Positions 52,525 through 64,000 of a DNA stretch of 64,000 nt are shown in pieces. The DNA comes from Actinomycetospora soli. GTDB taxonomy: Bacteria; Actinomycetota; Actinomycetes; Mycobacteriales; Pseudonocardiaceae. Each line of letters opens with the position of its first letter. Position 1 is the stretch's first letter. The position numbers and the translations under genes were made by a program. The stretch covers positions 310,001 through 374,000 of the forward strand of contig NZ_JAJNDA010000005.1 in assembly GCF_021026295.1 (NCBI RefSeq), written 5' to 3'. The notes under the pieces are model-generated. The model was not told where the DNA came from. It searched no databases and saw only the letters and a program-made list of their open reading frames with translations.

Positions 52525-52530
52525 AGTCTA
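52525..52530 (-). promoter_or_regulatory. Probable -10 of leaderless def
   Basis: TAGACT on the minus strand, full TAnnnT match, 8 nt before the def GTG. It stands 20 bp from the first core of repeat array D. Confidence 0.5.
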
Positions 52531-52549
52531 GGCGCGTGCCCGATCCGGC

Positions 52550-52821
52550 CGAGTCGGCGCACACCCCTCGCCCGCGCCGCGCGGGGCGCACACACTCCGG
52601 CGGCTGTGGCGCAGGGCTTCACGAGAACCTACGCGAGGCGCACACACCGTGCCGGCGCGCGCACAGCGCCTCGGGGAACCTGCGCGTGGCGCACACACCG
52701 CGGCGACCGCACGGCGCCACGACGAGCCCCCGCACTCCGCACGTATCCGGGGATGTGTGCTTGGCGCGCTGGTTTCTCGGGACCCGGGTCGTGGGGCGTC
52801 GGATCTGTGTGCGTGGCGCGT
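52550..52821. repeat. Repeat array D of the 52-bp phased family
   Basis: Forward cores GCGCGnnGCGCACACA at 52579, 52631 and 52682 (spacing 52, 51), degraded forward copies at 52550 and 52652, and inverted cores TGTGTGCGnnnCGCGC at 52754 and 52806 (52 apart). Flanks include AGGTTCTCG on the minus strand after two cores, shared with arrays A and C. The 410-bp gap between def and priA holds no credible gene. Confidence 0.9.
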
Positions 52822-52926
52822 CGGATCGTCGGGACCCACGTCGTGGGGTGTTCGCCCCGGTCCGTGAGGGGAGGATTCGAGCGCTCTTGTGGCACGAGGG
52901 TTCCCCTCGCGCGGGGGTGGACGGGG

Positions 52927-55065
52927 TCAGAGCGGGTCGTGCGGGTCGAGCAGCACCCGGACCGGCTCGCGTTCGCGCCGTGCGCCGCGCACCGCCTGCG
53001 CCTCCTGCAGGGCCCGCGCGAGCTCCCGGCCCACCGGCCGCGGCACGCGCACCAGGATCCGTTCGGCCCGCTCGGTGCGTTCGTCGGCGCCCGGCAGCCG
53101 CGTGCCCGGCGGCAGCTCGACGGGCCCGAGGACGTCGGCGTCCGCCGGGAGCCGGGTGGTGTCGACGAGGTCGCGCAGCGCCTCCGGGTCGCCGTCCAGG
53201 GCGGCCATCCGGACGGCGGGTGGCAGGCCCAGCTCGGTGCGGGCGTCCAGTTCCGCGCCGGCGTGCCCGGCCGGGTCCCACCGGATCAGGGCCTGCACGG
53301 CGGGCAGGTTCGACTCGGCCACCACGACCACGCGCCCGCCCTCCGGGCCCGGGCGCACGAGCTTCGCGGCGGCGAACCAGCGCCGGACCGTGTCCTCGGC
53401 CGCGCGCAGCTCCGGGCGCGCGAGCAGGGCGGCCCCGTCCAGCAGCAGCGCCGCGCCGTAGCCGCCGTCGGCGACCGGCTCGGCCCCGGGCGTGGCGACG
53501 ACGATGGCGGGCGCCGCGTCGACCGTCTCCAGGATCGTCGCCCCTCCCCCGGAGCTGCGGACCACCGTCTGCGGGAAGGCCCGCCCGAGCTCCTCGGCGG
53601 TCCGGCCCGCGCCCACGACGGTGGCCCGCACGCGCGGGGAGGCGCACGCCGGGCAGCGGTAGTTGGTGGCGGGGCGGCCGCACCAGCGGCAGGTCGGCGG
53701 GGCGGGGACGTCCTCGGTCCCGGCGGGGATGCCGAGCGGCCCGTGGCAGTGCCGGCACCGGGCGGGCTCGCGGCACTGCGCGCAGGCGATGGCGGGGAGG
53801 TAGCCGCGGCGCGGGACCTGGACCAGCACCGGGCGGCCCGCCCCGAGTGCGGCCCGTGCGGCCTCGAACGCCACCGAGGGGATACGGGCCGCGCGCGCGG
53901 TGGGGTCGCGCAGCAGCTGCCGCTCGTCCTCCCCGATCGCGGTGACGCGCGGGGCGTGCTCGCGGACGGTCGAGCGCTCGGCCGCGATCGGGTGCGCCCA
54001 CCCGCTGCGGACGAGCACCTCGGCCTCCGCGGTGCGGGTGGTGCCGGCGACGAGCAGGGCGGCGCCACTGCCGTGCGCACGGGCGATGAGGACGTCGCGG
54101 GTGTGCGGGTACGGCGCGCGCGGCTCGGTGTGCGAGTCGTCCCCGTCGTCCCACACCGCGAGCAGGCCCGGGTCGGACACCGGGGCGAACGCGGCCGCGC
54201 GGGTGCCGATCGCGAGCCGGGCGCGGCCGCGCGAGACCGCCAGCCACCGGCGGTAGCGCTCGGCGGGTCCGAGGTCGGCGGCCAGCGCGGCGACCTGCTC
54301 CTCCCCCACGACCTCGACGCACGCCGCGTGCAGGCGGTCCAGGTCGCGCCGGTCGGGCACGACGATCACGGCGCCCCGACCCGCGGCGAGCGTCGCCCGT
54401 GCGGCCTCCGCGAGCCGCCGCGCCCAGTCCTCCCCGGGCAGCGCCTGCCACACCCCGTGCGCGGGCCGGTGCGCGACCAGCGCCTCGAGGAACGCCGGGC
54501 CGCGCGGGTAGGCCGCCCAGCCCGACCCGTCGTCGGGAGCCGGCGGCGGGACCGGCCCCGACCCCCTGTCGGCGTGCTCGGTCGCTGTGTCGGGAGCGAC
54601 GGTCTCCTTCTCCACCCGCGCGTGCCGCGGCGGCAGCGCGAGGCGCAGGACGTCGGCGAGCGTGCCGGCGTAGCGGTCGGCCACGGTGCGGCAGAGCGCG
54701 GCGAGCTCGGGCGAGAGCACCGGCTCGGGCGAGACGACCTTCTCCAGCCACTGCAGCCGGCCGTCGTGCTCGGTGGTGTCGGAGCGCGCGAGGACGTAGC
54801 CGTCGACCACGCGCCCGGCGAAGCGCACCCGCACGCGCGCCCCGACCACGGCGGCCTCGTCGAGCTGGACCGGCACGCGGTAGTCGAACGGCCGGTCGAG
54901 GTGCGGCAGCGGCACGTCGACCGCCACCGACGCGACCGAGTCCTGCTCCGCGGGCAGCCGCTCGTTGTGCTTCGGCGGCCGCTTCTGTTTTGCGACGGCG
55001 GGTGGTGCCGGCTCGGGCATCCCGGGCAGCGCCAGCAGCGCCTCGTCGCCCGGTGATCCGTTCAC
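52927..55065 (-). CDS. priA: PriA-like primosomal protein N', helicase motifs lost
   Basis: 712 aa from the GTG at 55065; an earlier in-frame start would fall inside the metK terminator. The PriA 3'-DNA-binding domain (VASVAVDVPLPHLDRPFDYRVP region) and the two zinc clusters (CAQCREPARCRHCHG; CRWCGRPATNYRCPAC) are intact. Where active PriA has GxTGSGKT this protein has only GAVIVVPDRRDLDRL downstream, and WDDGDDSH replaces DEEH. Loss of the ATPase motifs is typical of actinobacterial PriA. A TAGACC hexamer 7 nt upstream suggests a leaderless message. Confidence 0.9.
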   Translation of the reverse strand: MNGSPGDEALLALPGMPEPAPPAVAKQKRPPKHNERLPAEQDSVASVAVDVPLPHLDRPFDYRVPVQLDEAAVVGARVRVRFAGRVVDGYVLARSDTTEHDGRLQWLEKVVSPEPVLSPELAALCRTVADRYAGTLADVLRLALPPRHARVEKETVAPDTATEHADRGSGPVPPPAPDDGSGWAAYPRGPAFLEALVAHRPAHGVWQALPGEDWARRLAEAARATLAAGRGAVIVVPDRRDLDRLHAACVEVVGEEQVAALAADLGPAERYRRWLAVSRGRARLAIGTRAAAFAPVSDPGLLAVWDDGDDSHTEPRAPYPHTRDVLIARAHGSGAALLVAGTTRTAEAEVLVRSGWAHPIAAERSTVREHAPRVTAIGEDERQLLRDPTARAARIPSVAFEAARAALGAGRPVLVQVPRRGYLPAIACAQCREPARCRHCHGPLGIPAGTEDVPAPPTCRWCGRPATNYRCPACASPRVRATVVGAGRTAEELGRAFPQTVVRSSGGGATILETVDAAPAIVVATPGAEPVADGGYGAALLLDGAALLARPELRAAEDTVRRWFAAAKLVRPGPEGGRVVVVAESNLPAVQALIRWDPAGHAGAELDARTELGLPPAVRMAALDGDPEALRDLVDTTRLPADADVLGPVELPPGTRLPGADERTERAERILVRVPRPVGRELARALQEAQAVRGARREREPVRVLLDPHDPL

Positions 55066-55072
55066 GGCCGCC

Positions 55073-55078
55073 GGTCTA
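55073..55078 (-). promoter_or_regulatory. Probable -10 of leaderless priA
   Basis: TAGACC on the minus strand, 7 nt before the chosen GTG of priA, downstream of the metK hairpin. Confidence 0.4.
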
Positions 55079-55163
55079 CCAGAGCGCCCCGACCGCCCGG
55101 GCGACGATGCGGATTTCCTGCTGCTGGACGACAGCAACGACGCTTTCCTGCCACCGAGGGCAC

Positions 55164-55217
55164 GCACGACGACGGCCCGGCCACCCCTGCAGGGGCGGCC
55201 GGGCCGTGGGGTCGTGC
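55164..55217. terminator. Long hairpin terminator after metK
   Basis: GCACGAC (55164-55170) pairs with GTCGTGC (55211-55217), ACGGCCCGGCC (55172-55182) with GGCCGGGCCGT (55197-55207), closed by CCCCTGCAGGGG. It begins 6 nt after the metK stop and separates metK from priA. Confidence 0.85.
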
Positions 55218-55222
55218 AGGCG

Positions 55223-56416
<1,194 letters not shown>

Positions 56417-56449
56417 AATCTCTCCCTGCCTCGACAGTGGGACCGGGCA

Positions 56450-56455
56450 ACACTA
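56450..56455 (-). promoter_or_regulatory. Possible metK -10
   Basis: TAGTGT on the minus strand, 33 nt upstream of the metK GTG, giving a leader of about 27 nt that includes the Shine-Dalgarno. -35 not recognisable. Confidence 0.35.
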
Positions 56456-56586
56456 ACGGCATCCGGCCCATCGGGCAGGCCACTGACCGGCGCTTCTGCG
56501 CACCGCGTCACAGTGCGGTTGTGCTCGGTCACCAGGTGTGGGAGTGGAATTCACGCCCGATTTCGTCACGGAGCGTGGCTGGGCGT

Positions 56587-57804
56587 TCACGCCAGGCGAT
56601 CGGCCACCGTGTCCCAGACGCGCGCCGCGAGCGTCGCCTTCGAGCCCATCGGCAGCTGCACCGACGACCCGTCGGCCCCGAGCAGCCAGCCCTCGTTGTC
56701 GGTGCCCTCGAAGGCGTTGTGCCCGGTGACGCCGCCGACGGCGTTGACGACGAGGTAGTCGCACCCCTTGCGTTCGAGCTTCGCCCGGCCGAAGGACAGG
56801 ACGTCGTGCTCGGCGTCGCCGGTCTCCGCCGCGAAGCCGATCACGAGCCGGCCGGGCACCTGCTCGGCCACGAGCTCGGCGAGGATGTCGGGGTTGCGTG
56901 TGAGACGGATCGCGTCCGGTTCCCCGGGACCCTTCTTGATCTTGAAACCGGCCACGTCCACCGGCCGGAAGTCGGCCACGGCGGCGGCCATGACGACCAC
57001 CTCGGCGCCCTTCGCGGCGTCGAGGACCGCCGTGCGCATCTCCTCGGTGGTGCGGACGCCCACCACGTCGACCGCGGCGGGCGGCTCGAGGGCGGCGGTG
57101 GTGCCCGCGACGAGCGTGACCCGGGCGCCGCGCTGGGCGGCGACGCGGGCGAGCGCGTAGCCCTGCCGGCCGGAGGAGCGGTTGCCGAGGGTGCGCACCG
57201 GGTCGAGCGGCTCGGCGGTGCCACCGGCGGAGACGACCACGTGGCGGCCCTCGAGGTCCCGCGGCAGCGCGGCGGGGTTCTCCAGGAGCAGCCGGGCGAA
57301 CTCGGCGATCTCGACGGGCTCGGGCAGGCGGCCGGGCCCGGAGTCGGCGCCGGTCAGCCGGCCGGAGGCGGGCTCGAGCACGACGGTGCCGCGGCGGCGG
57401 AGCGTGGCGACGTTGTCCACCGTCGCCGGGTGGTCCCACATCTCGGTGTGCATCGCCGGCGCGGCGAGCACCGGACATCGCGCCGTGAGCAGCGTCGAGG
57501 TCAGCAGGTCGTCCGCGCGGCCCGCCGCCATCCGCGCGAGCAGGTCGGCGGTGGCGGGGGCGCAGACGACGAGGTCGGCCCGGCGGCCGAGGGCGACGTG
57601 CGTGACGTCGGGGACGTGCTCGAACACCCCCGAGAGGACCTCGCGGCCGGAGAGGGCCTCGAAGGTCGCCTTCCCGATGAACTCGAGGGCGTTCGGGGTG
57701 GCCACCACCTGCACGTGGTGGCCGGCCTCGCGCAGCCGGCGGAGCAGTTCGCAGGCCTTGTAGGCGGCGATGCCGCCGGCGACGCCGAGGACGATCTCAG
57801 CCAT
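56587..57804 (-). CDS. coaBC: Bifunctional phosphopantothenoylcysteine decarboxylase / synthetase
   Basis: 405 aa. CoaC half (1 to about 180, FMN flavoprotein): GVAGGIAAYKACELLRRL, the catalytic His in DVTHVAL, and PAMHTEMW. CoaB half: VVSAGGTAEPLDPVR, AAAVADFRP, and the lysine-rich KIKKGPGE. Two steps of coenzyme A synthesis. ATG 32 nt after the rpoZ stop. Confidence 0.97.
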   Translation of the reverse strand: MAEIVLGVAGGIAAYKACELLRRLREAGHHVQVVATPNALEFIGKATFEALSGREVLSGVFEHVPDVTHVALGRRADLVVCAPATADLLARMAAGRADDLLTSTLLTARCPVLAAPAMHTEMWDHPATVDNVATLRRRGTVVLEPASGRLTGADSGPGRLPEPVEIAEFARLLLENPAALPRDLEGRHVVVSAGGTAEPLDPVRTLGNRSSGRQGYALARVAAQRGARVTLVAGTTAALEPPAAVDVVGVRTTEEMRTAVLDAAKGAEVVVMAAAVADFRPVDVAGFKIKKGPGEPDAIRLTRNPDILAELVAEQVPGRLVIGFAAETGDAEHDVLSFGRAKLERKGCDYLVVNAVGGVTGHNAFEGTDNEGWLLGADGSSVQLPMGSKATLAARVWDTVADRLA

Positions 57805-57836
57805 GGCGGTCGGCTACCCGATCCGGATCGTCGGGA

Positions 57837-58121
57837 CTACTCGCCCTCGGTGTGCTCGAGCAGGTGCGAGTGGATCTCGCGCATCGCGATCGACAGCGGC
57901 TTCTCGCGCGGGCCCGGCTCCACGAGCGGGCCGACGTACTCGAGCAGGCCCTCGCCGAGCTGGGCGTAGTAGTCGTTGATCTGCCGCGCCCGCTTGGCCG
58001 CGTAGATCACCAGCGCGTACTTCGAGCTGACCGTCTCCAGCAGCTCGTCGATCGGCGGGTTGGTGATGCCCTCGGGCACGTCGTGGAAGCCACCGGTGAC
58101 GCGACTGGTGGTGATGCTCAT
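57837..58121 (-). CDS. rpoZ: RNA polymerase omega subunit
   Basis: 94 aa. Omega fold with [28 protein letters not shown] in two halves and the C-terminal [10 protein letters not shown]. Assists assembly of beta-prime. ATG overlaps gmk by 4 nt in the conserved mihF-gmk-rpoZ order. Confidence 0.96.
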   Translation of the reverse strand: MSITTSRVTGGFHDVPEGITNPPIDELLETVSSKYALVIYAAKRARQINDYYAQLGEGLLEYVGPLVEPGPREKPLSIAMREIHSHLLEHTEGE

Positions 58122-58768
58122 TCACTGGCTCCTGCGGATCGGGGTCCGACCGCCCCGGCCCGGGCATCGCCGCAGGCAGGCTCGTCGGAGGGGTGTGCCA
58201 AGTCTACCAACCGGCGCGCGGTCTCCCGGACGTCGTGGTTCACCAGCCCGACGTCGAACTCGCGGCGGGCGTCGAGTTCGATGCGGGCGGTGGCGAGCCG
58301 CCGGTCGATCACGTCCTGGGGTTCGGTCCCGCGGCCGGTGAGCCGGTCCACCAGGACCTCCCACGACGGCGGCTCCAGGAACACCAGCAGCGCGTCCGGC
58401 CGGCGTTGCCGCACCGCCCGCGCGCCGGCGAGGTCGAGCTCCAGGAGGACCGGCTGCCCGGCGGCGAGGTGGTCCTCCACCGGCTGCGCCGGCGTGCCGG
58501 AGCGGTGCAGGCCGCGGTGGATGGAGGCCCACTCGAGCATCTCGCCCTCGGCGACCATCCGGTCGAAGTCCGCGTCGGAGACGAAGTGGTACTCCCGGCC
58601 GTCCTGCTCACCGGGCCGGGCCGCCCGGGTGGTGGCCGAGACGCTGAACCACAGCGGGGCCTCCATCCGGCGCAGCTCGGCCACGACGGTGCTCTTGCCG
58701 ACGCCGGACGGGCCGGCGAGGACGAGCAGACGTCCCCGCCCGCCCGCGCCTCCGTCGTCCCGGGTCAC
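58118..58768 (-). CDS. gmk: Guanylate kinase
   Basis: 216 aa from a GTG overlapping mihF. P-loop [14 protein letters not shown]-binding [13 protein letters not shown] and [25 protein letters not shown]. Converts GMP to GDP. The C-terminal tail past about 190 is low-complexity. Confidence 0.97.
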   Translation of the reverse strand: MTRDDGGAGGRGRLLVLAGPSGVGKSTVVAELRRMEAPLWFSVSATTRAARPGEQDGREYHFVSDADFDRMVAEGEMLEWASIHRGLHRSGTPAQPVEDHLAAGQPVLLELDLAGARAVRQRRPDALLVFLEPPSWEVLVDRLTGRGTEPQDVIDRRLATARIELDARREFDVGLVNHDVRETARRLVDLAHPSDEPACGDARAGAVGPRSAGASE

Positions 58769-59082
58769 TCCCCGTCGAACTCCGCGAGCAGCGCCTTGCG
58801 CTGGCGCTCTCCGAGGCCGCGCAGGCGGCGGCTGGGGGCGATCTCGAGGCGCTCCATGATCTGCTGGGCGCGGACCTTGCCGACGCCCGGGAGGGCCTCG
58901 AGCAGGGCCGAGACCTTCATCTTGCCGAGCACCTCGTCCGAGTCGGCCTGCTCGAGCACGTCACCGAGGGTGGTACCGCCGCGCTTGAGCCGCTCCTTGA
59001 GCTCGGCCCGGGCGCGGCGGGCAGCGGCGGCCTTCTCCAGCGCGGCCGCCCGCTGCTCCTCGGTCAGCTCGGGAAGTGCCAC
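58765..59082 (-). CDS. mihF: Integration host factor MihF
   Basis: 105 aa from a GTG with perfect GGAGGAG upstream. Actinobacterial nucleoid protein, unrelated to enterobacterial IHF; contains the helix-two-turn-helix DNA-binding region [20 protein letters not shown] near residue 60. Helix-rich basic N-terminus ([20 protein letters not shown]). Confidence 0.96.
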   Translation of the reverse strand: MALPELTEEQRAAALEKAAAARRARAELKERLKRGGTTLGDVLEQADSDEVLGKMKVSALLEALPGVGKVRAQQIMERLEIAPSRRLRGLGERQRKALLAEFDGE

Positions 59083-59248
59083 GGTCTCCTCCGATATCAG
59101 TGCTGGGATGGGTGCGGGCCCCCACGCTCGGCGGGGCGCGCTCGTCGTCAGCGAACGTACCGTCTGGGGTGCGAGTCCACAGTGCTCGGGTGTCCGGGGC
59201 GTGAACGGTGTCGCGGTCCGCGGGCAGCCGCTTCGGGGCGCGTCCCGT

Positions 59249-59275
59249 CCGGCCCGGCCGCAGGCGGTGGGCCGG
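59249..59275. terminator. Hairpin after pyrF
   Basis: CCGGCCC (59249-59255) pairs with GGGCCGG (59269-59275), with inner CCGC and GCGG also pairing. It starts 10 nt after the pyrF stop in the 203-bp gap before mihF. Confidence 0.6.
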
Positions 59276-59285
59276 TCGGCGGGTG

Positions 59286-60202
59286 CTACGCGCCGATCGG
59301 TCCGGCGGGCAGCGCCAGGGAGCGCAGCGCACCGTTCAACGCCCGACACGCGTCGCGCAGCGCCTCCGGGTCGGGGCCCGCGGACAGGATCTCCCGCGAG
59401 CTGGACGGGACGACGGGTCCGGTGCCGTCGGCGAACGTGCGGGCCAGGTCGTCCGGGGTGGCGCCCTGCGCGCCCAGCCCCGGGACGAGGACGGGTCCGT
59501 ACAGCCGCGTGAGGTCGAGCCCGTGGGCCCGGCCGGTGGTGCCCCCGGTGGCACCGACGACGACGCCCGCGGGCCCGCTGCCGCCCGCGCCGGCCCGCGC
59601 CGCGTTCGCGGCGGCACAGGCGTCGACCACGCTCTGCGCGACCTCCCGCATCCCCGGCGACGACGGGTCCGACAGCGAGGTCCACGACTGGGCCGACTGC
59701 ACCGCCGACGCCTCCGGGTTCGAGGTGCGGGCCAGCACGAACACCCCGCGGCCGGTCTCGGCGGCGAGGTCGAGGGCGGGGGTCAGCGAGCCGACGCCCA
59801 GGTAGGGCGACAGCGTCACCGCGTCGGCCGCCAGCGGTGAGGTGTCGGCCAGCCAGGCCCGCGCGTAGGCGGTCATGGTCGAGCCGATGTCCCCGCGCTT
59901 GGCGTCCGCGACGGTGAGCAGGCCGGCGTCACGGGCGTCGGCGAGGACCCGCTCGAGCGCCCGCACTCCCCCGCTGCCGTGCACCTCGAACAACGCCACC
60001 TGCGGCTTCACGACGGCGACGTGGCCCGCCAGGGCGGCGACCGCGTCCCGTCCGAAGCGCTCCACGCCCGCCGCGTCGTCCTCGTGGCCCCACCGCGCGA
60101 GCAGGCCCGGGTGGGGGTCGATCCCGACGCACAGCGGGCCGTGCGCGGCGACGGCGGCGGTGAGGCGGTCGGTGAAGGCCGACCGCCCGGTCGGCCCGGC
60201 CG

Positions 60203-60206
<4 letters not shown>
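59286..60206 (-). CDS. pyrF: Orotidine 5'-phosphate decarboxylase (actinobacterial type)
   Basis: 306 aa from a GTG overlapping carB. Longer type 2 form. [25 protein letters not shown] and [13 protein letters not shown] carry the catalytic Asp-Lys network; [16 protein letters not shown] binds phosphate. Last step to UMP. Coupled to carB, so expression is tied to carbamoyl phosphate supply. Confidence 0.97.
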
Positions 60207-63565
<3,359 letters not shown>

Positions 63566-63569
63566 GGGC

Positions 63570-64000
63570 TCAGCGCCCTCCCATCAGGGCAGCGAAACGG
63601 TCGAAGAGGTCCGCGGCGTCGTGCGGGCCGGCGGCCGCCTCGGGGTGGTACTGCACGGAGAACGCCGGGATCGAGGTGCAGGTCACGCCCTCGACCACGT
63701 CGTCATTCGGACAGCCGTGCGACAGGTGCACCCGGCCGAACGGCGAGTCGACGTGCTCACCGGGCGTGCCGGCGAGCGCGAACCCGTGGTTCTGGCTGGT
63801 GATGGCCACCGTGCCGGTGGTGTGGTCGATGACCGGCACGTTGATCCCGCGGTGGCCGTAGCGCAGCTTGAACGTCCCCATCCCCAGGGCGCGCCCGAGG
63901 ATCTGGTTGCCGAAGCAGATGCCGAACAGCGGGACGCCGCGCTCGAGGACGCCGCGCGTGAGCTCGACGGCGTGGTCGGCCGTGGCGGGGTCGCCGGGGC
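63570..64000 (-). CDS. carA: Carbamoyl-phosphate synthase small subunit (N-terminus outside window)
   Basis: The C-terminal ~142 residues are in the window: the class I glutamine amidotransferase domain with the nucleophile in [30 protein letters not shown], and the catalytic His and Glu in [12 protein letters not shown]. Supplies ammonia to CarB. The start and N-terminal domain lie beyond 64000. First of carA-carB-pyrF within view. Confidence 0.97.
   Translation of the reverse strand, partial: PGDPATADHAVELTRGVLERGVPLFGICFGNQILGRALGMGTFKLRYGHRGINVPVIDHTTGTVAITSQNHGFALAGTPGEHVDSPFGRVHLSHGCPNDDVVEGVTCTSIPAFSVQYHPEAAAGPHDAADLFDRFAALMGGR

Noticed and set aside
56417-56586. SAM riboswitch before metK
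   Set aside because: No recognisable SAM-I or related pattern; only a possible -10 and a Shine-Dalgarno.

Overview
The window is a very GC-rich chromosomal segment from an actinobacterium, most likely of the Pseudonocardiaceae or a close relative. The evidence is the lineage-restricted gene set (WhiA, RbpA, MihF, OpcA, a SufR-headed SUF operon, an MptB-type mannosyltransferase), the heavy use of GTG starts, and gene order. From right to left the genes follow, with gaps and insertions, the carA-to-sufT interval of Mycobacterium tuberculosis (from general knowledge, roughly Rv1383 to Rv1466). This is core chromosome, not a mobile island.

Layout. 1-340: truncated PadR regulator with a perfect palindrome over its start. 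439-6908 (-): sufR-sufB-sufD-sufC-sufS-sufU-sufT iron-sulfur assembly operon. 7084-12329 (+): mptB, a two-gene ABC exporter, heme A synthase (ctaA), a quinone reductase. 12361-13920: a solitary AbiEi/DUF559-like nuclease gene between two arrays of a ~103-bp repeat. 13942-14898 (-): ctaB. 15347-23519 (+): tkt-tal-pgi-zwf-opcA-pgl, the pentose phosphate operon. 23600-26821: small membrane protein divergent from a MocR regulator, then an Lrp regulator and a methyltransferase. 26848-37273 (-): trpB2, rbpA, secG, then tpiA-pgk-gap, then whiA-yvcK-rapZ-uvrC. 37398-44309 (-): MarR regulator, PIG-L deacetylase, SWIM protein, SNF2 helicase, Rieske lipoprotein, HAD hydrolase. 44786-52516 (-): pyrD-PH protein-ribH-ribBA-ribE, then rpe, then rsmB-fmt-def. 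52927-64000 (-): priA, metK, coaBC, rpoZ-gmk-mihF, pyrF-carB-carA (carA runs off the end).

How the genes work together. Most are housekeeping, in operons held by 4-base ATGA or GTGA overlaps (about 20 junctions), implying translational coupling. Lower glycolysis, pentose phosphate, riboflavin, pyrimidine, iron-sulfur and formyl-methionine handling each form a compact unit. pyrD, an FMN enzyme, is coupled to the riboflavin genes; ribD is absent from that operon.

The most unusual content is intergenic. Three operon boundaries (about 38.0-38.35, 44.4-44.8 and 52.55-52.8 kb) hold arrays of a 16-bp core, GCGCGnnGCGCACACA or its inverse, spaced almost always 52 bp apart (five helical turns) and arranged head to head so the two arms are complementary. 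The 103-bp arrays around the nuclease gene share a CAGGTTC box with them and may be a related lineage. I know of no described element with this structure. A second pattern is that about ten genes have a TAnnnT-like hexamer 6-8 nt before the start codon, as expected for leaderless mRNAs; in three cases the stop codon of the gene upstream forms the first three bases of the hexamer.
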